A DNA stretch of 64,000 bases from Linum tenue (lineage: Eukaryota > Streptophyta > Magnoliopsida > Malpighiales > Linaceae), in contig CAMGYJ010000009.1 in assembly GCA_946122785.1 (NCBI GenBank), forward strand, positions 30,601,633 to 30,665,632, in the 5' to 3' direction. The first letter of the stretch is position 1; each line of letters opens with the position of its first letter. The notes beneath the pieces are model-generated. The model had not been told where the DNA came from. It did not search any database and was given only the letters and a program-made list of their open reading frames with translations. The position numbers and the translations under genes are program-made. Below are positions 33,930 through 45,243 of the stretch, in pieces.

Positions 33930-34112
33930 TCAATAGTTCAGTTTGCCACATCATCAAAAATTTGACGGAGTTAATGAAATTTAACTAACGGTCAATGACT
34001 AATAGTGAAATAATTCGTAAATTTAATGACAAATAAGAATGAAAAGTCATTCGAGTAGCAAACGTAAAAGATTTATGTAATTTGAGTGACAAAATGTGTA
34101 ATTTAGTTAAGG
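33930..34112. repeat. fragment of a MULE-type terminal repeat
   Basis: Shares phrases with the terminal repeat of the element at 56616-58490 (ACGGTCAATGACTA, GAGTAGCAAACGT, TTTGAGTGAC). Solitary and diverged. Confidence 0.45.
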
Positions 34113-34273
34113 AAATCGTTTTCTTTTGCTACAGCTGCAAATGGACTTTTTTCTCTGTTGTAAGACCCGGGCCGGGAAAACCGCCAGCATTAGAGGTCCG
34201 GCTCCTATACTCAAGCGGCCAATGTTGGGCCGAGTGCTTTTTTCCGAACTTACAATGAAGTCGCAGAACCGAA

Positions 34274-34470
34274 CGGTCTTATTTAGGGGTGGGCAACCGG
34301 TTCGGTAAACCCGAACTGAACCAATACCGAATTAAACCGAAACTGAAATAATGCTATTCGGTTCGAAATTCGGAAGGGAAATATGGATATTTCGGAAACC
34401 AGTGTTCTTTCAACCGAACTGAATTTCTGACCGAAAAACTGAAATACTATAATTGCAAGCTCCAAATGGT
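34274..34470. repeat. truncated hAT-like MITE end
   Basis: Starts TAGGGGTGGGCAACCGG and continues with ACCGAACTGAA-type words. No matching right end was found. A similar right end (TTGCCACCCCTA) occurs at 43762-43773, next to the Helitron. Confidence 0.4.
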
Positions 34471-35390
34471 GGATTTTTTTGTTTGTAGTTGTTTTTAGAC
34501 TTAAATATTTGAAATTTTTTATGAGTTATGTGTTGAAAGTTTTGATTTTATCATTGATGATGCATATTATTGCATATTTTGTTTATATTAGGGGTAAAAT
34601 ATAATTGAAAGAAGAAATCCCACCGCAGGACCTGGTACTGCACACTGCTTTTACTGCTCATGCTGACCGAGATGTACTGTTATAACCCGGAAGCTGGTGC
34701 TGTGTGGGTTGGCGTTGGGTGGGGGCTCATTGGGATCAGACGGGTGTTTGGCGGGTCGGTTGGGATGGAACTTGGTCGTTGGGCTGTTTTGGTCTGCTGG
34801 ATCGGTTGTGGTCCACGAACGCGTTGGTCACCAGGGCCCTCTCGGTGGCTGGAGCCTGCCCAGTTGCTTGATTGGATTGATTTAAGGCGGCCGGTCTATT
34901 TTCCTTGGCAGTTGTGTTAGGGCCTTTGCAAGCGATCGACGTATCCGTGGGTGGGAGACTCAGAGATGGTGGGCCATAGGGGGACTGGAAGGGTTTATTG
35001 AAAGGAGATGTACTGCTCAGTGGCTCTGCAAGTGGCTTAGGAAAGGGTCAGAGTATTTGAGGTGTGGAGCGTTTAAGAGGTGGGAGTCATGCCGGTTCAG
35101 AGGCTGGGAGAGAAGGGAGGTATGGGAGAAGAGAGGTATGTCTTGATGATGTAGACTGGGCATACTTTCTGAAACTGGAAAGGTAATTGAGGGGACTAAT
35201 CAGAGAAGCAGAGAAAGAAAAAAAAAATATGAGGGGATAGAAGCTTGGTCAGGGAAGCAGAAAAATGAGATTGACGGTTGGCAGAGATATTTCGTTCGTT
35301 TGCTTGGTGTGGTTAACCTAATCTACCCGTGGTGCTATATTCTCTCTCATCGAGTTCAGAGAAGCACTCTTCTCTTGAAATATATATCTT
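34471..35390. other. intergenic, GC-richer patch, no gene recognised
   Basis: A G-rich stretch (about 34690-35170) with only short frames that have no recognisable domain. Confidence 0.35.
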
Positions 35391-36850
35391 CCTCTTTCTT
35401 TGCATTCGTTTTCTCTTCCTTTTCTTGACTGGGTTCATTCTCTCTCTTTCTATCTAAAAAATGGGGTTTCTTTGATCCCTTTTTTTCAGGTTTCTTCATC
35501 GCCACTCTCAGGAACAGAAGGATCCGAGCTCTGCATCAGAGTTGATTCATCCTTCAACTGTGAATCTCCTATGGTGAGTCGTTATATGGATGCTTTGTAT
35601 TTCGTTTGTTTCAGTCGATCGATCAGAGTTCCCTGATTTCGTTTATTCCGTTGTTTTGAGCTATCAAGAAAGGGATTTGGGTGTCCTGGAGTGGATTTGG
35701 AGCTATTTGGAAGAGGTAGGGAGGATTCGAAGAACACCCAGAACCATAGGTTCTATACTAATTTCATGTGATTGTTCCTTTGTCTCTCAACATTTTGTTT
35801 CTATCGTAATGGTTTATATTGATCATCTTTTGTTTTCTCTCTACTTTTGGCTCTCTTCTCATTTTCGAAACCAGTAGAGCTTGGAGCAATCAACTGGCAA
35901 ATTTGAGAGGGTCGGAGAGGAATTGGAAGAGACTCAGATCCCCAAAGTATGTTTTCTATGTTTTCCTAATTGAGATTTATGTTACTCTTTCATCACTTTA
36001 AATCTTAATGCACTTTCTCTTGCTTGAACTCTCTCGCCATTTTCGATCTCAAATCCTCTCCTTCATCCCCAATCTTCTGAATCTTTTATCTTCATCCCTT
36101 CTCTCTCCTTCACTCCCTCTCCCTTTTCTCCACCTACGCCTTCCTCAACCTGTCCTCGATCCCATCTCAAATGGATTTCTTACCAAAATGTTTCTTCCTC
36201 AGAAACATCTCATTAATTGTTAGTTCTCCTTTTATATTTATTTATATTGCAGTTGTATGTCGTGTCAGGTATTTGCCTTATGATGCTTATCAAATTTACC
36301 ATTTTTCCTCGGGTTATGTTGTCCTGTTCGTCGCTCGACGAGTTCCATCTGTTCACGGGTTCTTCATGCTTTCAACATCCTTGAGTGGGAATAATTTTTG
36401 CTAATTTTTTGGGTGGGTTTGGAACCCGCGAGTTGTTGCAGCTTGAGTGGGATTAGAATCCACTCTTACTGTTTGTTGGCCTTCTTCCCTGTAATGTATT
36501 TGAATGGTGACCCATGAATTATTGCATGGTGGCAAAACAAGTGGTTCCTTTGCAATTGCTACTATTTTGAATATATGTATATAGAATTTCACTTTTATCC
36601 TTCTATGTTTGCAGATGGGGTACTTTGAACGATAGGGGAGATGGTTACATTTTGTGGGAAAAGGATCAGTAAGAGCTAGGAAGTGTTAGTGTATCTAATG
36701 AACCTCTTTTGTACAAGGAAAGTAGTTAAGTTTTGGGGAGAAGGAACAAAAGGATCTATGTATAGTTAGTGTACGTAGTGTAATGGTGTTGTTTATGTAT
36801 TTTTATGATGTCGAATATAATGTTGACTGCCTTGGTGCACATCTCTATCC
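35391..36850 (+). other. possible non-coding transcription unit
   Basis: CT-rich leader-like sequence at 35395-35490, then segments bordered by plausible splice sites: TTTTTTTCAG then GTTTCTTC near 35490, CCTATG then GTGAGT near 35575, CAG then ATGGGG near 36615. No long open frame links them. It could be a long non-coding RNA or a decayed gene. Inference only. Confidence 0.2.
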
Positions 36851-37195
36851 CATGTCACTTATCTTTTGTTTGATATTCAGCTTTTGCAAGTACAGGAGGT
36901 GCACTATTGAGTAGCTTTCGTGTTGAGTTTTTCCAGTGTTGTTCATGGATCTTTTGTACAGGGAAAGTAGTTAAGTTTTTGGGAGAAGGAACAAAAGGAT
37001 CTATGTATAGTTAGTGTACGTAGTGTAATGGTGTTGTTTATGTATTTTTATGATGTCGAATATAACGTTGATTGCCTTGGTGCACATCTCTATCCCATGT
37101 CACTTATCTTTTGTTTGATATTCAACTTTTGCAAGTACAGGAGGTGCACTATTGAGTAGCTTGCGTGTTGAGTTTTTCCAGTGTTGTTCATGGAT
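36706..37195. repeat. 245-bp tandem duplication
   Basis: Units 36706-36950 and 36951-37195 are adjacent direct copies with few differences (for example ACAAGG/ACAGGG, AATGTTGACT/AACGTTGATT). Each begins CTTTTGTACA and ends GTTCATGGAT. No terminal inverted repeats were seen, so a simple tandem duplication is likely. Confidence 0.85.
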
Positions 37196-38116
37196 CAATA
37201 GCCAAGGTTTCTATCCGATTATGGGTTACAACGTTTTTAGAATGTAGGCAAGAAAAGAGGAGCAACCAGTTGATGGTTGCTGTTTATTTTAACAAGAAAT
37301 TGCAGGTGGAGGTAACTACTTTAATTTGAAATTTGACATGTTCCAATTTGTTGCCTAATATAGATGTTTGTAGATAGTCATTTAAATATCAGAACAAACT
37401 GACCCTAACAGCACCAAATTTGAGGATTGTATGAAGTTTTTTCCTACGCTGAACATGGCCATAAATGAGGAACCAAGTACAACCCATGTTCTAAATATAC
37501 AGCAAGAGCAAACTTTAGTTTAATTGTGTGGTATCACCTGGACCATTGACAATGTTAAAAATGAATAGACAATAACAAACTGCGGTTACATGATTCAAGT
37601 GTTCTCGAATGAAACATTTGTGTTTTCTCAATTTGCTTCAAGCCCGGACGCGGATAGATAAATATAAATAACGGGCCCTCTTTTACGATATAAGTAGATA
37701 TATGAATTGGGCCCAGTATTCTCATATTTAGCCCGAATAGGAGATGCCTTTGTGCTTATATTAAGTTTCTATAGCTTTTGGGAAGCCCATTCTATAATTG
37801 TTCGGTCCATTAGGGGAACAATTGATGGCCCGTTGAATATTCAATTTATGATTTTATAATGGTGCGAAAACGTTTTAGGGACCAACTTCCACCGCCTTTT
37901 CATTTCGGTTCTGATTCTGCCTTTTTAACTTCCCCTGTTCTCTGAACTTCTTTTCCCAGGAACTACATTACTTCGCAACTTCCAGATCAAAGATAGTCGT
38001 GTATTCATGGGGTATGATCGCCGATAGTTTTCCCTTTTGCATTCTGTTTCTGTTTCTTGACACTTGAACAAATTTTTGATCTTCTATTGTCTTTCCATAT
38101 CAGGCATCGTTGTATA

Positions 38117-39976
38117 ATGCTGCGTGATTTCAAGCTTCCAACTCTTCCACGAGGTATCGACTCTGTTGCTTTCTGTTTCAAGTTTCTATTTATTGGTTTA
38201 TGAATGAACACTGCCGAGGTGTGAAGTTTTGGGGTTTTTCTTTGTCTTTCGTTTACCACAGACCCAATTTCCACATACATGGTGTTTCGTGGTCTACGCG
38301 TTGGTGCTTATATTGATATTATGATCATCCGAGTTCTTAATGTATGGATTGAGTATAGTGATGACTCTCAGGGGCATAAAAGAACAATGCATGTGCTGTG
38401 TCTTGACAAAGAGGTCTGTCATTCGTCTATATAATGTTATATTTATTGTTTATGTTTGATTTTATTGTAGTAATGCACTAAATCACATTTAACAGGAACA
38501 TATGCTAGAGGCCTGTATTGAGGAAGATGACATTCAAGAAATGCAACATAAGTTGAAAGTAGGAGATTTACATGTTCTGGATGGCTTTCATGTTATTCCT
38601 GCGAGGGAAAACAGGCGTGTTGTTCCCGCTGAAGTTCGCTTTGCCTTAAGGCGTGAACATATAATATTTTGTGTGCCTGACAATCCGGGTTATCCCAAGT
38701 TTCCTGTCAGTGCTTTTCTGAAAACTTCGTTCTCGGCTGTTCCAATAGAGGCAGAAGCAGTTGTGAATTATAGAGGTATCTGCCTCGAAAGTTGTTTTCA
38801 CAAAAAGTATTCATGATTATTTGCTTACTATGAATTTAATTGCAGATGTTACAGGTTGCGTTGTTCATCTAACAATTCCAGAATTTTCAAGTAATGGTGT
38901 TCTTAGGTTTGAGCTCATCATAGAAGAGAGCAGGTTTCTTGCGTATTCTTGTGCGGACTTTTGTTTGTTAGACTTTATGTGGGATTAACTGATCTTTTGC
39001 TATTTTGTATAGAGGGGACAGGGCGACACTGTACTACTCTGGAACCGAGGTTACAAAGTATTTGGAGTTTGTAGGGGAATCTGAAGCTCGGCTTCCTCTC
39101 ATTACCACAATTACTGCTGTTACAAGGTTGCCAATTACAGATGGCACTGGAGATGCATATGTATTTCAATCTTCACCTGGAAGTCGTCTCATCATTGCTT
39201 CTTACAATCACCATTATGAGAAAATCATAAATAGGTATTATTATATACGAATTCTATGTTTATATATTGACAGACCTGCTCTGTTGGATGCTAGAAAAAC
39301 AATACGTACATTCTTTTTGCTGTTTTGGTTCATAGGTGATCGAATGCCAGTGACTTACATCAATAGTACTTCTCGCTGCTCTATTGGTTATCTTCGTGGT
39401 CTTCTTCCTCCCAAAAAGAACACTTAGGCAGCTAAAGGATGATATAATGTTCCATGCACAAGCCTACCAGGTATATGTATAATATTTGTTGTTCTGATTG
39501 TATTGGATAACACATATCCCAAATATATAGTCATATCTTTTACCTATTATAACACAAATTCCTTCCTTCAGACTCTCTATCGTTGTGTGCTGGAAATGAC
39601 AAGATTTACATACGGTCCAGAAGTCTTTAAATCCTGTTCAGGTTTTCCAAGGTATGATTCAATTGTATGTTTTGCTAATAATCTGTTGTCCATTGCATTT
39701 CAGGAAAATCAAAACGTTCCTTTTATTGTTTAATTCAGGGTACGATATGAATTACAAGCAACATGTGAGTGTGAGGGAGAATATGTTGATGTTGTGTTTG
39801 ATCATGAAGCTGTGTTGGGCTTGGTTTGGGTTTCAACTGAGGAACTTTTCAGTCTAACCTATGAAGAAGGATATCAGTACATTCAAGACAGGTGTTATGT
39901 GCCTTTTATGGCTGAAGCTTATGTTGCTCCTGGGACTTCAGGAAATCCTCCTACAATTCGAATTGCTTCAATCTAG
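38117..39976 (+). CDS. RPA70-like OB-fold protein carried by Helitron (copy 1)
   Basis: Proposed exons: 38117-38153, 38262-38413, 38496-38775, 38846-38933, 39013-39234, 39428-39470, 39572-39651, 39739-39976, all with GT-AG borders, joining to 379 codons and a TAG stop. The second and third exons form an OB-type N-terminal domain (FRGLRVGAYIDIMIIRVLN ... KLKVGDLHVLDGF). The last exons form a C-terminal domain with ATCECEG and VVFDHEAVLGL. Replication protein A-like single-strand DNA binding proteins of this sort are typical Helitron cargo, thought to coat single-strand intermediates. Comparison with copy 2 suggests exon 6 was once longer (from about 39348), which would now contain a one-base frame break near 39421. 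The short 43-bp exon used here avoids it. It may be functional or just decayed. Confidence 0.6.
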
Positions 39977-40134
39977 AACCCTAATGCTTTCGTGTGATTG
40001 AAAACTGTTCTACTTGGAACTTAGTTTGTCGGGACGGCTTATTTATAATTATGTATGTTATCTATTCAGGACATGTTGCTCTGTTTTCTGTAAAAAAACT
40101 GATTGTTGGGTGACAATTTCATAAAGGCAACATC

Positions 40135-40470
40135 ATGGGAGGTTCTTATGACACCGACGAAGTCATAATCCCAAGAATTGTTCTCAATGTTGAGAACTCC
40201 AAGTGGCCGTTTATACTCAAAAGACGTCAGTTCCCAGTTCGCACATGTTATGCAATGACAATAAATAAGAGCCAAGGACAGACGCTTGACAAAGTCGGAA
40301 TCTATTTGCCAGAACCAGTATTTAGCCATGGACAGCTCTACGTGGGAGTTTCAAGGGTACGATCAGCAACAGGTTTGCGAATGCTAATAGAAAATCCAGC
40401 AGAACTTCCAAACAACTATACAAGAAACATTGTGTTTGCAGAGGCATTCAGTGATATCCTCACTGTCTAA
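40135..40470 (+). pseudogene. Helitron helicase (PIF1-type) C-terminal fragment
   Basis: 111 residues covering the last SF1B helicase motifs: VIIPRI, KRRQFPVRTCYAMTINKSQG (motif V region), then PEPVFSHGQLYVGVSRV (motif VI region), ending AEAFSDILTV. This is unmistakably the tail of a plant RepHel protein. Walker A/B motifs and the Rep nuclease are absent upstream, where the RPA-like gene ends only 159 bp earlier. The fragment has an intact frame but cannot be an active helicase alone. Confidence 0.85.
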
Positions 40471-41256
40471 TAGGTTGGGGTGGGTTGTGCACCTGCTCTG
40501 CATTGCATGAAGGTGGTTTACAAAACTAAAAATGATTGTCTTTATCTAATCTACTATCAAAACTACAACCGTATTAGCTAACATTTCATGCCCTTTTCAC
40601 AGATTTGTCTACTACTATTGCCGCAGCCACAACTTCAAACTGGTTTGGTTGTGTCTTCTTGGTCTGGATTGGAAGCCTAGAAGTTTAAACACATAAGTTA
40701 ACCCTATTGTGATTCAAAACTTCCACAGTATGCCAATCTTTGTGTGCCGTTGCTTTTGATGTATAATACAGTTCGGCAGCTTCAGTTCAGCTTCATTCCA
40801 CACTATGGTAATCTTTGTGTGCCGCTGCTGTGTCCTTCGTGTTTCGAACAAGGCAGACGCTTAAATCCGTTGTAGCGTTAATTGTTGTGGACCAAACGTG
40901 TTTGGGCCTGGTCTACTTCTTAAATTGACGTATCTTTTTGCATTTTATGACAACAAGTGCATTTGAGCCCAGCCCAAATGGTGCTTTAGGGCTACAGATA
41001 AAGGCCCATTGTAGACCCGTCCAATATGAGCGCTCCAATCGAACCTCCCCTTTGAACCCTAACATCCCTCACCAACCATAGCAGCCGTCCACATCTTCAT
41101 CAACCCTTCTCCGCCGCGTACAGCCCCACCACTGAAGCTACCAGACAATCTTTTAAACCAAGGTAAATCCACGTCTCCCTCTTCTTCACCGCCTTTACAT
41201 CTCGGAAATTACTGCTCATCGGTACTTCTGCTGTTTGGCCACAGACCCCACCTAAC

Positions 41257-43204
41257 ATGGAGAGCTTACCCGAAAAAGACCAGTCCACAGAGGGCGGTCA
41301 CATGGTCCCCACCGAAAACAAAGGTGCATGCCTTCCATTTCTGTAAATAAATCCTCCTGAGAATCTCGAATCCTCTGCAAAACAGATAAAATACCCATTT
41401 TTGTTTCCCTTTATTGTCTTACAGACCCGATTGAAACCTGCATGCCATTTAGGGGATTGCGTTTGGGCACCAACGTTCGCACAGTTATTGCTAGACCTGT
41501 GTTTACATGCCTTGAATTCCAAGAAGCACCCAAACTTAAAGATCTGACCATGCACATGATTTGGATGGATAAAAAGGTTTCTTACGATCCAATTACAAAA
41601 TTGCACAGTCCTTTCATTAATGACTTTCGACAAAATGCGTTGTACAGTGTTACTAACTCAAGTGTTGTTCTTATAGGAACGATTGATTGAGTCAATGGTT
41701 GGTGAAAGAGACATCCCCGAGATATCTCGCAGAATAAAAATCGGGAAGCTTTATCAGTTTGATTCGGTTCTGGCTATACCAGCGAGGGAAAATCCGAGGA
41801 TTGTTCCAGGAGAGTTAAGGTTGCACATAACTCCCGAACAAAACATTTCAAGGGTTGAAGAAGACCCAGAAGACCCGCGCTTCCCTATTGGCTAGGATAT
41901 TAGGATAGTCTTTTCGATAGTGCCTCTTCAAACAGACACAATTGAGTACCATACAGGTACATTTGACTATCTCTGTTTACCATACCAAGATTAATCTAAA
42001 CTTTAAAATGACAAACATTTTTGTTCACAACAGACATCACTGTGTGCATCAGGCGCCTGAGTGTTCCCACTACAGTTCGTGGTATTTTCAAAGAATTTTG
42101 CATGGTTGTACAGGATGTGAGGTACATTTTCCAAAATAATGTGTTCATTTGTGAATTCTATGGATCCACTAACTTAATATTTGTACGCGTAAACAGCGGC
42201 GCCAAGGCAATGGTTCATTATCAAGGATATGACATCTTAAGGTTCTTAGAAAATGCACCTGCGGCTGAAGCTCACTTGCCTCTCATTGTTACAATCAAAT
42301 CTGTCATTCGAGTGCCACCTCTGCCCAACCAGAAATACAAGTACCATTTCAAATCCACTCCTGCTAGTTATCTTAAGATGGAATCCTACACACACTCGGT
42401 CAAGGAAATTATGCACATGTACACTTCTCTATTCACATATGCTGTTCATATCTCAATTAATTTGTATTGCCAATCAATTGAAACAAAACTAATGGTTTGT
42501 TGTATTTTTCCTACAATCCAGTTTCCTTCATAATCGCAAACAGGTTTACTACATGGATGCCAACACCGGTGTGAAAATAGGCTGCCTTCGACCAGGAGTT
42601 GAGAAGAAATCACTCGCTGACATCAAAGTTGTGCTTGGATCTGATGAGAGCCACCACAAGGTACGTTGGGAACTAAATATATCTACCTTGCCAACAGCTT
42701 GCACAGAAATTTTACATACGCACATATATTCAAACATAAATTGCCATTTGTGTTAGGTATTTTACCGTGCCAAGTTTTACATATCACAATTGAAGTTTCG
42801 AAGTAGCATTTGCCGAACAACTGAGCAATGGCCGAAGTAAGTTTTTGTTTCGATGTGAACACTTCTTATGCTTATTAATATATCAACAAATAAGCTAACC
42901 AAAACTCTCATTTATATCTATAACTAGCTTGCACTATCAGCTGGAAGTCAAGTGTGAACATGGAGCTGATGATATTGATGTCATACTGGACCATGAGGCC
43001 GCTCTCTCGATAGTTGGAATGTCACCCAGCAAGTACAAAAAACTCGAAACAGAATCTGCCAAAGCATTGCTAATCAGAAAGTGTAGAAGAATGTTTGCAG
43101 GGGAGCTATACATCGGTTGCTCAGATTTAGAAAACAGAACTTCACCGGTCCCACCGCACATAAGAGTTGCAACACTTTGGCATACCTCAAGAATGGACAG
43201 GTGA
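41257..43204 (+). pseudogene. RPA70-like OB-fold protein (copy 2), broken
   Basis: Paralogue of the gene at 38117-39976. Exons 41425-41576, 41677-41956, 42034-42121, 42197-42418 and 42757-42836 have exactly the lengths of their counterparts (152, 280, 88, 222 and 80 bp). A first exon is at 41257-41323 and a last at 42928-43204. Residue matches include FRGLRLGTN, PARENPRIVPGELR, HLPLIVTIKSVIRVP and VILDHEAALSIVG. An in-frame TAG at 41893-41895 cuts the protein early in the third exon. An additional exon-like stretch at 42544-42660 (YYMDANTGVKIGCLRPG) does not splice in a simple phase. Pseudogene unless the stop is spliced around. Confidence 0.65.
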
Positions 43205-43539
43205 TCGTCTACATTGATGAGGGAGAAACTTGCGGTGCACTTGATATGCCCCTAATATCCTCATTCTAGAACTAAGTTCCTGTTCTCCAACTTCCATGGA
43301 GACAAAAACAGTGTGCATGTTTGCTTATTTAGCTTGCAAAGACTTTTGGATTTGAACAAGATGATTTTGTACTGCCTTTGGCTTCTTTGCTTGACAAACT
43401 ACCTCTCCAGTACATTTTATGTGCACTTAGCTACAGTGCATCATCTATCTATATTATTGTTCTTGGTTTATCAACAATGATGATTGGTGTAGGTTGGGAA
43501 ACCACACAGTTTAACGTCCCCATTTACACTGATAACTTA

Positions 43540-43579
43540 AATCAACATACCCCGCGGCAGAGCGCGGGCTAATTCCTAG
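43540..43579 (+). other. Helitron 3' terminus with hairpin
   Basis: The six-bp GC stem CCCGCG/CGCGGG with loop GCAGAG lies about a dozen bases before the terminal CTAG at 43576-43579. The host T follows. Required for termination of rolling-circle transposition in known Helitrons. Confidence 0.8.
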
Positions 43580-43611
43580 TTTAAAAATTAAAAGTGAGAA
43601 GATACAAGTAG

Positions 43612-43773
43612 CCTCACAAATTCGGTTTTGTGTGAAAAACCGAACCGAATTATAATTCAATTTAAACCGACCGAAACGAATTATAATTCGGTTTGAGATT
43701 TGGTAGAATTTGGGGATTCGGTATGCATAATTTCGGTTTGGTCATAACCGAACCGACCAAATTGCCACCCCTA
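43612..43773. repeat. hAT-like MITE fragment
   Basis: AACCGAACCGAATTATAATTC-type sequence ending AAATTGCCACCCCTA. Only the right terminus is recognisable. Confidence 0.45.
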
Positions 43774-44188
43774 ACTCTTATTGATCCAACGGCCAGCAAC
43801 TTTAAGCATTGAAAATTGAAGAAAAAGAGAATATTGAATCGTATAATTGTATTAGCTGACGCCGACCAAAACAAACAACCCTAATTATTTTCTATTTTCT
43901 CCTCTTCGCTCTGACGATGCAGTCTCTTCCCTTACTGATTCTATTCTTCAATTCTTTTACCTGCAGCGGACCAACCATTACCCTATGGTAATCTTTTCTC
44001 CAATCTATCAAATTGTACATATGCCTCCAAAAGCCCTCTCTTTTCGACCATAAAAAACGGACATATTTTAACGTCCATATTTTTTCTTATATATTACAAC
44101 ACTCTTCATAGATTTATCTTCACTCATTCTCAGAGCTTAAATCGCATTCTCTCAAAATTCAATTATTATCGTCTCTCAAAATAGAAAA

Positions 44189-44745
44189 ATGGCAGGCAAG
44201 AGAGGACCTAATTGGCGTCCGAATGAAGATGAAATCTTGTGCATAGCTTGGGTGTCGATATCAGAATACGGAGCGGTTGGCACCAACCAAAAGTCTACAA
44301 GGTTGTGGAAAAGAGTGACGGCAGGACATAAAAAATGGGATCCTACTACAACTCGTACTACTATTGCAATGGAATCCCAAATGAGGATTATTAGCTATCA
44401 CTGCAATGCTTGGAAGGGAGTTTTGCAAAGAGCACAAATGCATCAATCGAGTGGCACGAACCGGTTTGATGTGGTATTCTTTTGGACCCTAAACTTGTTA
44501 TTTTCTTATTTTTTATGTGTCAATAAAAACTTATCTAACCCATGTACTAATTATTTTATCAGGAAAAGGATGCAAGAGCAATATATAAGCAAGAGAATGG
44601 GAACAAGCCTTTTGCATTTGAGCATTGTTTTGACATTTTTCGAAGTTGTCCAAAATGGTACTGCAATCCTGAACTGCTTGTTAGTCCCATTCCACCTATG
44701 GGGCAAGGTTCCCAAAGTTCTCCCACAGGTTTTGGTTCTCAGTAA
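44189..44745 (+). CDS. Myb/SANT-like ORF1 of a PIF/Harbinger element
   Basis: Two exons, 44189-44473 and 44563-44745, with a GT-AG intron, give 155 residues. The N-terminal trihelix/Myb-like domain starts GPNWRPNEDEILCIAWVS and continues QKSTRLWKRVTAGHKKW and ITYHCNAW-like sequence (here IISYHCNAWKGVL). After the intron comes DARAIYKQENGNKPFAFEHC. This is the standard ORF1 partner of plant PIF/Harbinger transposases, which helps bind the element ends. It ends in GSQSSPTGFGSQ and lacks the long charged tail of full-length relatives. The stop lies where the opposite-strand transposase remnant ends, so a deletion joined the two genes. Confidence 0.7.
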
Positions 44746-45220
44746 TCTCCCTTGGGAGGCAAAACTTTCTGAAGACCCCCATCAAGGTGCTCTCACCCAT
44801 ACGAACATACTCATCAAGTTGATCAGCTGGAGAACCATATGCTAGCATGCGCATCGCACCAGTAAGCTTATGCTCTAGAGATATTGACAATTGACCAAAG
44901 CTATCACACCTTAGAGAAAATGAGGGGTCAAACCTCACAATGTCGCCCATAATGCGATGGAATCATCTTGGCTGCATCCGATAGCGCCTTTTGAATATGC
45001 GAGCATTGTATACTAGATTTGGATCGAAGTAATCCCTCACAAGACGTTGATTACATCCGACCCTTTCACGATCAATGTGACGTCGACTTGTAGTTTGACG
45101 GCGACTTGATGAACCTTCAGCCAGCCTCCGGTCGTTCAAACTCAAACGTAGGTGGTGAAACCTTTCGTACTCTTCGATTTATTCTTCTTCTCTAGACGAT
45201 GAGCTATCTGAGATACTCAT
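44745..45220 (-). pseudogene. PIF/Harbinger transposase N-terminal remnant
   Basis: Reading from ATG at 45220: MSISDSSSSREEE, stop (TAA, 45181-45179), then RRHIDRERVGCNQRLVRDYF, KRRYRMQPR, stop (TGA, 44965-44963), then MGDIVRFDPSF and LTGAMRMLAYGSPADQLDEY with VRMGEST. The sequence before the catalytic domain is well conserved, but the DDE residues lie beyond the breakpoint near 44745 and are lost. The element is inactive. Convergent to the ORF1 gene, as usual for the family. Confidence 0.75.
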
Positions 45221-45243
45221 GATGAATGTGTTTGTTTTAGAAA

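Larger units (their letters stand above)
37900..43579 (+). mobile_element. Helitron derivative (3' end defined, 5' end not)
   Basis: The 3' terminus is clear: a CCCGCG-GCAGAG-CGCGGG hairpin followed by CTAATTCCTAG, then host T (43580). That is the plant Helitron signature of a short GC hairpin just before CTRR. Upstream on the same strand lie two RPA-like genes and the C-terminal part of a Helitron helicase, cargo expected in plant Helitrons. The Rep domain and most of the helicase are missing. I could not identify the 5' TC end, so the left boundary is a guess set just before the first RPA-like gene. Two Helitrons joined or nested is also possible. Confidence 0.6.

Noticed and set aside
34660..34920. 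86-codon G-rich frame
   Set aside because: Composition-driven W/G/V-rich sequence, no domain or splice context.
39428..39470. Treating copy 1 of the RPA-like gene as certainly functional
   Set aside because: The homologous exon in copy 2 appears longer. Using the longer form in copy 1 meets a frame break near 39421, so intactness rests on one short alternative exon.
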